64,000 bases of DNA from Chelydra serpentina. Its lineage: Eukaryota > Chordata > Testudines > Chelydridae. The stretch spans positions 13,596,001 through 13,660,000 of the forward strand of contig JBAIAC010000040.1 of NCBI GenBank assembly GCA_037349315.1, in the 5' to 3' direction. The notes under the pieces are model-generated. The model saw nothing but the letters and a program-made list of their open reading frames with translations, had not been told where the DNA came from and searched no databases. Each line of letters starts with the position of its first letter. Position 1 is the first letter of the stretch. Made by a program: the position numbers and the translations under genes. Shown here piece after piece: positions 43,101 to 46,440 of this stretch.

Positions 43101-46100
43101 TTAAGTATTTTAATTTGATGTTCTCAGGTTTACAGTGTCAGACACATAGATGAACATAATTTGTTGGGAAATAGTCAACATGGTTTTTGTAAATGGAAAT
43201 CATGCCTCACCAATCTACTAGAATTATTTGAGGAGATCAACAAGCATGTGGACAAAGGAGATCCAGTGGATATAGATTTTCAGAAAGCCTTTGACAAGGT
43301 CCCTCACCAAAGGCTCTTAAACAAAATAAGCAGTCATGGGATAAGAGGGATGGTTCTCTCATGGATTGGTAACTGGTTAAAAGACAGGAAACAAAGGGTA
43401 GGAATAAACGGTTAGTTTTCAGAATGGAGAGAGGTAAATAGTGGTGTCCTCCAGGGATCTGTACTGGGCCCAGTCCTATTTAACATATTCATAAGCGATC
43501 TGGAAAAAGGGGTAAACAGTGAGGTGGCAAAATTTGCAGATGATACAAAACTACTCAAGATAGTTAAGTCCCAGGCGGACTACGAAGAGCTACAAAAGGA
43601 TCTCACAAAATTGGGTGACTGGGCAACAAAATGGCAGATGAAATTTAATGTTGATAAATGCATAAGTAATGCACATTGGAAAACATAATCCTAACTATAC
43701 ATATACAATGATGGGGTCTAAATTAGCTGTTACCACTCAACAAAGATCTTGGAGTCACTGTGGATAGTTGTCTGAAATCATCCACTCAATGTGCAGTGGC
43801 AGTCAAAAAAACGAACAGAAAGTTGGGAATCATCAAGAAAGGGATAGATAATAAGACAGAAAATATCATATTGCCTCTGTATAAATCCATGGTACGCCCA
43901 CACCTTGAGTACTGTGTGCAGATGTGGTCACCCCATCTCAAAAAAGATATATTGGAGTTGGAAAAGGTTCAGAAAAGGGCAACAAAAATTATTAGGGGTA
44001 TGGAACGGCTTCCGTATGAGGAGAGATTAATAAGACTGTGACTTTTCAGCTTGTCAAAGAGGCAACTAAGGGCGGGATATGATAGAGGCCTATAAAATCA
44101 TGACTGGTGTGGAGAAAGTACACCAGGAGTACTTATTTACTCCTTCTCATAATACAAGAACAAGGGGCCACCAAATGAAATTAATAGGTAGCCGGTTTAA
44201 AACAAATACAAGAAAGTATTTTTTCACGCAACGCACTGTCAACCTCTGGAACTCCTTGCCTTGTTCTTTACTTATGCCATGCTGGGTGAAGCATAATCCT
44301 GACCTACTCATCCCCAGCAATGAACCTTCAAGCTACTTGCAAGATCTACGATCATACATACTTCCTTCTGCTGCTCCAACTGAGGCGGTGTCAGCCAGCT
44401 CCATCAGACGAGGGTTATCTGGATCTTCCTCCTTCAGGTCATTTTCAGATATGGTAGGCTCCTCTGTTTCTACTGTACAGGATCAAAATAACACACATGT
44501 ACAAAACAAATGCAATTTACTCAAGTAGCTACTGTACCACAAAAGGGGACCCCAAAAAACTGACGTGCAGTCACACCAACAGAGATGAGACAGACACATG
44601 GGCTGCATGGATACAGAGTCCTATGCATGGACGGGGGGGTCACAAAAGCACACTGACATGGAGATACATAGATGCAGGGAACATATGTAGGCTGACAATA
44701 TTTCCTTGAGACAAAAACGGGACATTGGGATGGCAAAAACGGGACGGGGAGACAAGGGGCAGCCGCAACAAGCCGCCCCTCGTCTCCCCGCTCAGCAGCT
44801 CGGCGGGGAGACGAGGGGCAGCCGCAACAAGCTGCCCCTCGTCTCCCTGCTCAGCTGCTCGGTGGGGAGACGAGGGGCAGCCGCAACAAGCCAGCGTTCA
44901 GTTTTTTACAAAAAAATAAAAACTATATATAGTTTATTAAAAACGGGACAAAATTGACATTTATATTAAAACGACGGGACGGTCGGGAAATATGAAAAAA
45001 CGGTACTGTCCCGTTTAAAACGGTACGTATGGTCAGCCTAAACATATGCCCATATGTCTGGATGTGGACAGTGCACAGGCACACTGACATGAGACACATG
45101 GACACAGGAAATGGACAGAGGAACATGGAATGGGCAGACAGAGGGCACAGGAGATGGTCCCAAGGGTGGAGTGGCGGGGGCACATGTGATGGATCACAGG
45201 AGATGGAAATGGGGGATGGACAGACAAAAGAGGGGCACAGAAGACAAGGGGGATAATGGGTATGGACGATGGCTGGACACATCCCAAGTGAGGTTGAAAA
45301 GGAGACACAGGATAGACAGACAGTCAGGGGACATGGGGCATAGGTGCTGGAACTTAGGGTGCTGCCACTGCTCCCCCTGGCTTGAAGTGGTTATTATAGA
45401 CAGGATTTACAGTTTGGTTCAATGGCTCTCAGCATACCCCCCTATAAATATTGTTCCAGCACCCCTGCACAAGGGATGGTCATGGAGATGGACACACAGG
45501 GGATGGATGTACAGATAAGACACTGAGAATGGACATGGGGAACGGAGAGAGGGGGAACACAGAGGATGGACGATGGAGGGAAAAACCCAAGAGATGGCCA
45601 GCCACATGGACAAGTGAGATGGACAGGAGTGAAACCGGGGATGGATGGGTGGACAGACTGGAGCACAGGCATAAATGTGGGGGGCGGGGGGGCGCCACAG
45701 AGGACAGTCAGAGGGACAGGCAGGAGACACGGGATTGGGGGGGGGCACATAGGGGAAGACAGTTGGTGGTGAAGGAAAGGACGGGGCCGGTTGGACTGAG
45801 AGGAGGACACGGGGTGGGCGGGGGACAGTCGCCGAACAGCGGGAGGGCTTGGGACAAGCTGGCGGAGCGCAGAGGACAGACGGGGCCACAGGGCAAGGCC
45901 AGGCGGAGCGCCGGACAGGGCCACCGAGGAGCAGCGGGGCTGGGCAGAGCCCGGGTCGCGCGGGGCGGGCAGGCGCGGGGACGGACCCATCTCGACCTCC
46001 TCCTGGCGCAGCTCGGCCCGCAGCAGCAGCGCGGCCCCCGCCATCTCCCCCTCCTCGCCGGCCGCGCGCTGGTTGAGGAAGCGCAGCACGGTCTCGCCCT

Positions 46101-46212
46101 CCTCGCCCTCGCCCCGGTTCAGCAGCTCCTCGAAGGGCGCCTGGTCAGAGAGCCCCAGGGCGCTCAGCACCCGGTCCCGCAACCACTGCACGCGGACATC
46201 GTCCAGGCTCAT
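212..46212 (-). CDS. DNAH10: Axonemal dynein heavy chain 10, 5' 34 coding exons (gene continues beyond base 1)
   Basis: This is the force-producing heavy chain of an axonemal inner-arm dynein; DNAH10 is known as the beta heavy chain of the two-headed I1/f arm in motile cilia and sperm tails. Thirty-four exons join with matching phases into 6,237 nt without a stop (2,079 codons). Order: a divergent N-terminus (1-235), tail with DHC_N1-like sequence (about 330-910), further stem (910-1400), linker/DHC_N2 (about 1400-1830), then AAA1 with Walker A GPAGTGKT at 1995-2002 and Walker B CFDEFN at 2045-2050. The DNAH10 call rests on close agreement with remembered human DNAH10 in exons 6-13 (for example the [17 protein letters not shown] and [15 protein letters not shown] blocks) and on ATP6V0A2 lying directly upstream. 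Remaining AAA modules, stalk and C-terminus are outside the window. Two introns have GC donors. Exon coordinates follow as separate entries. Confidence 0.93.
780..914 (-). CDS. DNAH10: DNAH10 exon 33 (residues 1984-2028), AAA1 Walker A
   Basis: Carries [20 protein letters not shown] and [24 protein letters not shown] is the AAA1 P-loop, the main ATP hydrolysis site of the motor, so catalytic residues look intact. The acceptor ends ...CCAAAAG, less pyrimidine-rich than most. Donor AAA|GTAAGA. Confidence 0.97.
1060..1146. repeat. (GT)n / (TA)n microsatellite
   Basis: About 36 GT units followed by about eight TA units, in the intron between DNAH10 exons 32 and 33. It is likely length-polymorphic. 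The dinucleotide ORFs across it are artefacts. Confidence 0.98.
1665..1810 (-). repeat. MIR-like SINE fragment
   Basis: The line ...aggaaaccaaggcacaa...ttaagtgat...cacagagcaagtcagtggcag...gaactagaaacc is the reverse of the classic MIR core (CTCAGTTTCC, CAAGGTCAC, GGATTC-type words). Old and diverged. Confidence 0.65.
1835..1995 (+). repeat. Ancient SINE-like repeat, family not named
   Basis: Carries the words TTATTATTTGTATTGCAGTA, CTAGGAGCCC, CCATTGTGCTAGATGCTGTA and GACAGTCCCTGCCCC. Related copies lie at 8,283-8,445 and 59,795-59,880. I recognise it as a common sauropsid repeat but cannot name the family with confidence. Confidence 0.6.
2338..2521 (-). CDS. DNAH10: DNAH10 exon 32 (residues 1922-1983), start of AAA1
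   Basis: Contains [20 protein letters not shown] and [17 protein letters not shown]. The FxWxxQLRFYW and [18 protein letters not shown] motifs begin AAA1 in dyneins. Donor CAG|GTATAT. Confidence 0.97.
2599..2868 (-). CDS. DNAH10: DNAH10 exon 31 (residues 1832-1921)
   Basis: Contains [20 protein letters not shown] and [20 protein letters not shown]. The QIWWTWEVE and VHARDIV motifs mark the end of the linker just before the AAA ring. Acceptor ...TCCATAG, donor AG|GTAATC; phase 2. Confidence 0.96.
4065..4288 (-). CDS. DNAH10: DNAH10 exon 30 (residues 1758-1831)
   Basis: Contains [34 protein letters not shown] and [20 protein letters not shown], continuing the linker (MxSxEGExxxFxxxI...VExWL). 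Acceptor ...TTTCAG, donor AG|GTGAAG. Confidence 0.95.
4801..5034 (-). CDS. DNAH10: DNAH10 exon 29 (residues 1680-1757)
   Basis: Contains [20 protein letters not shown] followed by [19 protein letters not shown], one of the most invariant blocks of all dynein heavy chains and strong proof of the linker. Acceptor ...TCCATAG, donor AAG|GTACAG. Confidence 0.97.
5230..5402 (+). repeat. Intronic duplicate, copy 1
   Basis: Closely matches 6,423-6,617, for example GCAGAACCTTTATTACTGGC, CTTGACTATCAGATCCCAG and GGAAAGAAAATATTTTTA in both. The copies sit in different DNAH10 introns (28/29 and 26/27) in the same orientation. Confidence 0.8.
5578..5700 (-). CDS. DNAH10: DNAH10 exon 28 (residues 1639-1679), GC donor
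   Basis: Contains [20 protein letters not shown] then [20 protein letters not shown], the WxxVQRKWxYLExIF linker motif. Only AGG|GCAAGT keeps the conserved RIFKRIM junction with exon 29. This is the second GC-AG intron in the gene (GC at 5,577-5,576, minus strand). Confidence 0.93.
5808..6041 (-). CDS. DNAH10: DNAH10 exon 27 (residues 1561-1638)
   Basis: Contains [38 protein letters not shown] and [20 protein letters not shown]. This is the classic linker block (LDDNxxxLQSMxxSRFVxPF). Acceptor ...CATGCAG, donor GAG|GTAGGG. Confidence 0.96.
6423..6617 (+). repeat. Intronic duplicate, copy 2
   Basis: Second copy of the block at 5,230-5,402. It carries about 20 extra bases near its right end (a CTTTCTGATCGACAATAAAC stretch). 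No target-site duplication was obvious, so a local segmental copy or an unnamed repeat are both possible. Confidence 0.8.
6817..6973 (-). CDS. DNAH10: DNAH10 exon 26 (residues 1508-1560)
   Basis: Contains [20 protein letters not shown] and [20 protein letters not shown]. It completes the RHWxxLM linker motif across the junction with exon 25. Acceptor ...CTTCCAG, donor AAG|GTAAAG. Confidence 0.95.
8000..8211 (-). CDS. DNAH10: DNAH10 exon 25 (residues 1438-1507)
   Basis: Contains [40 protein letters not shown] and [16 protein letters not shown]. The LPKxVR...LK(N/H)EALRxRHW motif is diagnostic of the linker. Donor AG|GTTTGA is a weak but acceptable GT donor; phase 2. Confidence 0.95.
8283..8445 (+). 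repeat. Ancient SINE-like repeat, second copy
   Basis: Shares TATTTATTATT, GCAATAGCA, AGAGGCCCAGTC, GATGCTGTACAAA and GGCAGTCCCCTGCC words with the copy at 1,835-1,995. It lies in the intron between DNAH10 exons 24 and 25. Confidence 0.55.
8860..9038 (-). CDS. DNAH10: DNAH10 exon 24 (residues 1378-1437)
   Basis: Contains [40 protein letters not shown] and [12 protein letters not shown], the start of the DHC_N2/linker family. Acceptor ...TTTACAG, donor AGA|GTAAGT. Its first 46 nt and acceptor are duplicated at about 10,657-10,796. Confidence 0.95.
9277..9379 (-). CDS. DNAH10: DNAH10 exon 23 (residues 1344-1377)
   Basis: Contains [20 protein letters not shown] then [14 protein letters not shown], matching the FxxxFxxxGPGxxGxxLDxG segment that opens the linker region. 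Acceptor ...CCTTTAG, donor G|GTAAGA. Confidence 0.92.
9455..10054 (+). mobile_element. CR1 LINE 3' end
   Basis: A single open frame encodes the end of a CR1 reverse transcriptase ORF ([60 protein letters not shown]). It is followed by the CR1 tail with repeated GAATCTAT units. It is 5'-truncated, lacking endonuclease and most RT, and inserted antisense to DNAH10 between exons 22 and 23. Confidence 0.95.
10072..10188 (-). CDS. DNAH10: DNAH10 exon 22 (residues 1305-1343)
   Basis: Contains [20 protein letters not shown] then [12 protein letters not shown]1 copy ends only about 17 bp from its donor (GAG|GTAATA), so the splice region is bordered by repeat sequence. Confidence 0.92.
10657..10796 (-). 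repeat. Duplicated copy of the DNAH10 exon 24 acceptor region
   Basis: About 140 bp repeat 8,993-9,130 at roughly 85-90% identity by eye: 46 nt of exon 24 coding sequence, its acceptor, and flanking intron. The copy sits in the intron between exons 21 and 22, about 1.7 kb upstream in gene order. It keeps a CAG acceptor (10,706-10,704) but has no donor, so it is probably not spliced. Confidence 0.85.
11194..11352 (-). CDS. DNAH10: DNAH10 exon 21 (residues 1252-1304)
   Basis: Contains [20 protein letters not shown] and [16 protein letters not shown], a conserved stem helix (DLKFVLxTI). Acceptor ...TTATAG, donor CCT|GTAAGT. Confidence 0.94.
11640..12116 (-). CDS. DNAH10: DNAH10 exon 20 (residues 1093-1251), largest exon here
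   Basis: A 477-bp (159-codon) exon in phase 0 at both ends, about twice the size of its neighbours. It contains [35 protein letters not shown] and [20 protein letters not shown]. The [12 protein letters not shown] block is conserved in axonemal stems. Acceptor ...CTCTAG, donor GAG|GTAGAT. Confidence 0.95.
13074..13230 (-). CDS. DNAH10: DNAH10 exon 19 (residues 1040-1092)
   Basis: Reads [20 protein letters not shown] then [13 protein letters not shown], matching the LxxFxxxL...PLFxxxxxLxxPEIxLxP motif of dynein heavy chains. Acceptor ...TTTGCAG, donor AAG|GTGATT. Confidence 0.94.
14503..14638 (+). repeat. Interspersed repeat of turtle-type, class uncertain
   Basis: Contains GTAGCCGTGTTAGTCTGTGT, CTTGTAGCACCTTAGAGAGA and CATAAGCTTTCGTGGG. 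I recognise this as a very frequent interspersed sequence in turtle genomes but cannot assign its class. Confidence 0.55.
14987..15276. mobile_element. Short inverted-repeat DNA element (MITE-like)
   Basis: Bounded by GTCTACACT (left) and AGTGTAGAC (right), with palindromic internal blocks such as CCCGCCAGTTTGGCGGG and CGATCGAT. No ORF. It is a non-autonomous DNA-transposon type; a target-site duplication was not clear. Confidence 0.6.
15932..16139 (-). CDS. DNAH10: DNAH10 exon 18 (residues 971-1039)
   Basis: Contains [20 protein letters not shown] and [20 protein letters not shown]. The YYxxWExxIYxxLTxxV pattern is typical at the end of the dynein tail domain. Acceptor ...TTTACAG, donor AA|GTAAGT. 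Confidence 0.94.
16885..17049 (-). CDS. DNAH10: DNAH10 exon 17 (residues 916-970)
   Basis: Contains [20 protein letters not shown] and [18 protein letters not shown]. Acceptor ...TTTCAAG, donor G|GTAGGT, phase 1 on both sides. Confidence 0.93.
17504..17655 (-). CDS. DNAH10: DNAH10 exon 16 (residues 865-915)
   Basis: Contains [20 protein letters not shown] and [11 protein letters not shown]; the RLNWNSLGI motif spans its junction with exon 17 and is general to dynein tails. Donor G|GTAATA. The 3.8-kb intron upstream of it holds the nested CR1 pair. Confidence 0.94.
17848..18092 (+). mobile_element. CR1 LINE (older), 5' portion, interrupted
   Basis: RT-domain fragment with [14 protein letters not shown] and [12 protein letters not shown]. 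It stops in mid-frame at 18,092 and resumes at 19,894 with the next RT segment (NDLDNG-like, FADDTK), so it was split by a younger CR1. Confidence 0.9.
18093..19888 (+). mobile_element. CR1 LINE (younger), inserted into the older CR1
   Basis: Nearly continuous RT-ORF remnant: [100 protein letters not shown] 3' tail ends ...GGCCGTTCTTAT. Frameshifts and stops (for example near 18,548, 18,680 and 19,104) disable it. It lacks the endonuclease domain. GTTCT flanks it on both sides (18,088-18,092 and 19,889-19,893). Confidence 0.92.
19894..20847 (+). mobile_element. CR1 LINE (older), 3' portion
   Basis: Continues the element cut at 18,092: RT tail, an 18-base A run after 20,222, [40 protein letters not shown], and the CR1 terminal TATGATTCTATGA. 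It belongs to the same subfamily as the 9,455-10,054 copy. Confidence 0.92.
21040..21135 (-). repeat. MIR-like SINE fragment
   Basis: Contains TTGGGCAAGTCACTAGGTGA and CTTGCCCAAGGCCACACAGG, GGTGGCAGAATCAGG and GGTCTCC, the MIR core in reverse with a small local inverted duplication. Confidence 0.55.
21431..21588 (-). CDS. DNAH10: DNAH10 exon 15 (residues 813-864)
   Basis: Translates to [20 protein letters not shown] then [20 protein letters not shown], a very conserved stem block (FxVNFxPxLxEVIxETKYLExLGFPVP). Acceptor ...CTGTAG, donor TTAG|GTAAGG; phase 2 exit. Confidence 0.95.
22491..22667 (-). CDS. DNAH10: DNAH10 exon 14 (residues 754-812)
   Basis: Contains [20 protein letters not shown] and [10 protein letters not shown], then a variable [16 protein letters not shown] tail where sequence is expected to drift between species. 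Acceptor ...TTACAG, donor CAG|GTGAGG. Confidence 0.93.
22795..22960 (+). repeat. MIR-like SINE
   Basis: Starts TATAGTCTAGTGGTTAATGC and runs to GTGTCTCAGTTTCCCCATTT, in MIR order on the + strand. Lies between DNAH10 exons 13 and 14. Confidence 0.65.
23072..23248 (-). CDS. DNAH10: DNAH10 exon 13 (residues 695-753)
   Basis: Contains [20 protein letters not shown] and [19 protein letters not shown]. The WSRSLFHRI(K) segment is shared by axonemal dyneins. Acceptor ...TTATAG, donor GAG|GTATGT. Confidence 0.96.
25928..26956. mobile_element. hAT-type DNA element (outer)
   Basis: Ends are CAGTGGTTCTCAAACTTTTT and ...AGTTTGAGAATCTCTG, imperfect inverted repeats, flanked by near-identical 8-bp duplications (TTGTAGAA / CTGTAGAA). 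The GC-rich interior has no transposase ORF. It is interrupted by a second element at 26,398-26,782. Confidence 0.75.
26398..26782. mobile_element. hAT-type DNA element nested in the 25,928-26,956 element
   Basis: Ends CAGGGCCGGCTC and GAGCCACCCCTG form inverted repeats. Flanks CAGACACC and CAGGCACC match 7 of 8. A GGCGGCAATTCGGCGGCAG block and its reverse complement make an internal hairpin near 26,475-26,530. Confidence 0.7.
27282..27452 (-). CDS. DNAH10: DNAH10 exon 12 (residues 638-694)
   Basis: Contains [20 protein letters not shown] and [15 protein letters not shown], strongly conserved with human DNAH10. Acceptor ...GTCTAG, donor GAG|GTATTT; exact codon boundaries. Confidence 0.95.
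28130..28324 (-). CDS. DNAH10: DNAH10 exon 11 (residues 573-637)
   Basis: Contains [20 protein letters not shown] and LTFDPFSIK, hallmark tail motifs of axonemal dyneins. Acceptor ...AAACAG, donor CTG|GTAGGT. Confidence 0.96.
29851..30049 (-). CDS. DNAH10: DNAH10 exon 10 (residues 506-572)
   Basis: Contains [20 protein letters not shown] and [15 protein letters not shown], nearly identical to human DNAH10. Acceptor ...TTAATAG, donor CAG|GTAGTA. Confidence 0.96.
30578..30768 (-). CDS. DNAH10: DNAH10 exon 9 (residues 443-505)
   Basis: Contains [20 protein letters not shown] and [11 protein letters not shown], a highly conserved tail block. Leaves in phase 2 with AA|GTAAGC. The acceptor ...AAAAG is purine-rich but keeps frame and conservation. 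Confidence 0.94.
31749..31979 (-). CDS. DNAH10: DNAH10 exon 8 (residues 366-442), start of DHC_N1 tail
   Basis: Carries [19 protein letters not shown] and [15 protein letters not shown], the signature opening of the dynein heavy-chain N-terminal region 1. This region pairs heavy chains and binds intermediate chains in the stem. Acceptor ...CCTCAG, donor AAG|GTATGT. Confidence 0.95.
32688..32917 (+). mobile_element. CR1 LINE, 5' piece, split by another CR1
   Basis: Matches the CR1 subfamily of 19,894-20,847 (TACAAAATGGGGAATAACAG, CCGCTCTACACAGCACTGGT, AGTTTTGGGCACCACACTTT). It stops at AAGAAAGAT and continues at about 33,806. Confidence 0.88.
32918..33805 (-). mobile_element. CR1 LINE inserted in opposite orientation inside the 32.7-34.3 kb CR1
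   Basis: Reverse of a CR1 3' end: on the minus strand it encodes [38 protein letters not shown] and [20 protein letters not shown], and its tail reads ...GGCCGTTCTTATGT. It is related to the 61.3-62.4 kb and 18.1-19.9 kb copies. Confidence 0.9.
33806..34284 (+). mobile_element. CR1 LINE, 3' piece of the split element
   Basis: Resumes GATGTGGACAGACTGAAGAG and carries [40 protein letters not shown] and a CR1 terminal CTATGATTCTCTATGAA. Together with 32,688-32,917 it forms one element. Confidence 0.88.
34833..34990 (-). CDS. DNAH10: DNAH10 exon 7 (residues 313-365)
   Basis: Reads [20 protein letters not shown], then [11 protein letters not shown] and [12 protein letters not shown]. It aligns throughout with the human DNAH10 segment leading into the tail. 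Acceptor ...CAACAG, donor CAG|GTAACA. Confidence 0.92.
35314..35962. mobile_element. hAT-type DNA element with exact 8-bp target duplication
   Basis: Starts CAGGGGTGGGCAAACTACGG and ends AAGTTTGCCCGCCCTTG, an inverted repeat pair. CTCTAAAG flanks it exactly (35,306-35,313 and 35,963-35,970). The interior is G-rich low complexity with no ORF. It sits between DNAH10 exons 6 and 7. Confidence 0.9.
36389..36620 (-). CDS. DNAH10: DNAH10 exon 6 (residues 236-312), GC donor
   Basis: Starts [11 protein letters not shown], has a charged middle, and ends with [20 protein letters not shown] then IEG. The donor is GAAG|GCAAGT (GC at 36,388-36,387 on the minus strand). No GT donor nearby preserves the frame and the conserved [10 protein letters not shown] junction with exon 7, so this is a GC-AG intron. 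Confidence 0.9.
37135..37250 (-). CDS. DNAH10: DNAH10 exon 5 (residues 197-235)
   Basis: Contains [20 protein letters not shown], comparable to the IMPETLEYGIINANVLHFLK block of human DNAH10. Acceptor ...GTCTAG, donor CAG|GTAAGT; leaves in phase 0. Confidence 0.87.
37901..38022. mobile_element. Short hAT-type MITE (TAGGGTGACC family)
   Basis: A 122-bp element with ends TAGGGTGACC and GATCACCCTA. Flanks GGCTGGTT and GACTGGTT match 7 of 8. Related copies lie at 46,555-46,660 and, more distantly, 44,688-45,040. Confidence 0.8.
38395..38545 (-). repeat. MIR-like SINE fragment
   Basis: Contains CTTATCCCCATCTGTAAAAT followed by GAAATGAAGGCAGACAGCTT and a degraded MIR core in reverse. Low certainty because of divergence. 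Confidence 0.4.
38663..38768 (-). CDS. DNAH10: DNAH10 exon 4 (residues 162-196)
   Basis: Contains [16 protein letters not shown], matching the remembered EEFLDQNVVFFLRNTK block of human DNAH10. This is the first clearly conserved DNAH10-specific block from the N-terminus. Acceptor ...TTTCAG, donor G|GTATTT. Confidence 0.85.
39282..39609. mobile_element. Foldback hAT-type element with exact 8-bp target duplication
   Basis: The two halves are long imperfect inverted repeats: TTGGTGGTTCTCAACTGTGG at the left, CCACAGTTGAGAACCACCG at the right, and CCTGGCGCGCCAG and GTTTGTTTACC mirrored inside. CCTTAGGT flanks it at 39,274-39,281 and 39,610-39,617. The whole element could form a hairpin. Confidence 0.92.
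39618..40800. other. DNAH10 intron sequence next to exon 3
   Basis: Between the foldback element and exon 3 lies diverged sequence. A stretch at about 39,930-40,600 has a TATA-like CATATAAAGACAGG and GGGGTTAAGG words typical of some LTR-like repeats, but no paired LTR or coding domain was found, so it is left unclassified. Confidence 0.35.
40801..40946 (-). CDS. DNAH10: DNAH10 exon 3 (residues 113-161)
   Basis: Basic segment with [19 protein letters not shown] followed by [10 protein letters not shown]. Acceptor ...TTATTAG and donor AAA|GTAAGT are strong; it enters in phase 1 and leaves in phase 0. It is poorly conserved but open and phase-compatible. Confidence 0.68.
41747..41962. mobile_element. 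Palindromic MITE-like element, copy 1
   Basis: Contains GACACCTGCAGCTGGCCCGT, TTAATTGCGGTGTAGATGTT, mirrored CTATACTGCAATTAAACAGC, and CTCAGGCTGCAGTC / AGAGCCCGGGTGCC inner arms. Both ends are degraded. Same family as 54,253-54,489 and 57,375-57,569. Confidence 0.7.
42250..42662. mobile_element. hAT-type DNA element with exact 8-bp target duplication
   Basis: Starts CAGAGTTTCTTAAACTGGGG and ends AGTTTGAAAACCCCTG. AGATAGAT flanks it at 42,242-42,249 and 42,663-42,670. No ORF. Inserted in the DNAH10 intron between exons 2 and 3. Confidence 0.88.
43133..44265 (+). mobile_element. CR1 LINE fragment, 3' end missing
   Basis: RT-ORF remnant: [90 protein letters not shown]. It has several frameshifts and stops. 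It breaks off at CTTGCC, before the usual EEVV and tail, 96 bp from DNAH10 exon 2. Confidence 0.92.
44362..44472 (-). CDS. DNAH10: DNAH10 exon 2 (residues 76-112)
   Basis: An acidic, low-conservation segment containing [18 protein letters not shown]. Acceptor ...GTACAG and donor A|GTATGT are good and phase is 1 at both ends. A truncated CR1 copy ends 96 bp from its donor. It is called by open frame, splice sites and phase rather than by homology. Confidence 0.62.
44688..45040. mobile_element. hAT-type element containing a 59-bp tandem repeat
   Basis: Ends TAGGCTGACAAT and ATGGTCAGCCTA are inverted repeats; AACATATG flanks it exactly (44,680-44,687 and 45,041-45,048). The inside carries nearly three 59-bp GC-rich units and AAACGGGAC words shared with the TAGGGTGACC family. 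Confidence 0.88.
44739..44893 (+). repeat. 59-bp tandem repeat, about 2.6 units
   Basis: Units register at AGCCGCAACA starting 44,761, 44,820 and 44,879. Each contains GGGGAGACGAGGGGCAG and its near reverse complement CTGCCCCTCGTCTCCC, so every unit is itself a hairpin. Confidence 0.85.
45050..45860 (+). repeat. Purine-rich degenerate minisatellite in DNAH10 intron 1
   Basis: Loosely repeated GGACA/GATGGACAG/ACACGGG words on the + strand for about 800 bp, broken by an inserted element at 45,339-45,467. It grades into the CpG island. No protein evidence, although several frames stay open. Confidence 0.6.
45339..45467. mobile_element. Short inverted-repeat element in DNAH10 intron 1
   Basis: About 130 bp with ends CATAGGTGCTGGAAC and GTTCCAGCACCCCTG. 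The target-site duplication is unclear because the flanks are minisatellite. Confidence 0.6.
45987..46212 (-). CDS. DNAH10: DNAH10 exon 1 (residues 1-75, start codon)
   Basis: Begins [20 protein letters not shown], resembling the DxRVxxLxxRLxxxLG segment found near the N-terminus of other axonemal dyneins such as DNAH11. An in-frame ATG 48 nt further upstream (46,258-46,260) exists, but conservation starts at this one. The donor G|GTCCGT at 45,986-45,985 is weak and was chosen because it alone keeps the frame into exon 2 (phase 1). Confidence 0.7.
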
Positions 46213-46273
46213 GGCGGGGCCGGGCCGGGCCGCCGCGGGCAGATGAGCCGCCGACCTCAACGGACGCTACCCG

Positions 46274-46287
46274 GTGACCATGGCAAC
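46274..46287. promoter_or_regulatory. X-box (RFX-factor binding site) in the DNAH10 promoter
   Basis: The 14-mer GTGACCATGGCAAC fits the X-box consensus GTNRCC-N(0-3)-RGYAAC exactly, with a 2-bp spacer. It lies 62 bp upstream of the proposed DNAH10 ATG inside the CpG island. RFX2/RFX3 acting through X-boxes are established activators of motile-cilium genes, so position and motif both fit a ciliary dynein promoter. Binding is inferred, not shown. Confidence 0.75.
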
Positions 46288-46440
46288 GGCTCGGGGCGGG
46301 ACTAGCCACGGCGCGAGCCCCGCGCTTCCCGGACCCCGCCTCTTTTTCCTCCCACCGCGCGCCTCGTGGTTCCCGCAGGGCCGGGCGGCGCAGGGCTGAG
46401 GGTCGCCGCCGCCCCCATCCCTGATTGCAGCGCCCACTAG

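Larger units (their letters stand above)
45840..46440. promoter_or_regulatory. CpG island / DNAH10 promoter and first exon
   Basis: This block is GC-rich with dense CpG, unlike the AT-rich DNA around it, and it covers DNAH10 coding exon 1 and the X-box. No clear TATA box was seen, which fits a CpG-island promoter. The transcription start was not located. No divergent + strand gene could be supported, although a long open + frame runs through it because of base composition. Confidence 0.7.

Noticed and set aside
212..46212. Another axonemal dynein paralogue (DNAH2, DNAH5, DNAH9, DNAH11)
   Set aside because: The N-terminal exons 4-14 align to DNAH10 with few differences, whereas other paralogues diverge strongly there; synteny agrees.
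46213..46260. Upstream in-frame ATG as the DNAH10 start, adding MRSAAHLPAAARPGPA
   Set aside because: The added residues look like translated GC-rich leader. The dynein-like similarity begins at MSLDD. It remains possible.
45451..46305. 284-residue open + strand frame across the CpG island and minisatellite
   Set aside because: It is antisense to DNAH10 exon 1 and consists of low-complexity arginine/glycine-rich sequence created by GC content and repeats, with no recognisable domain.
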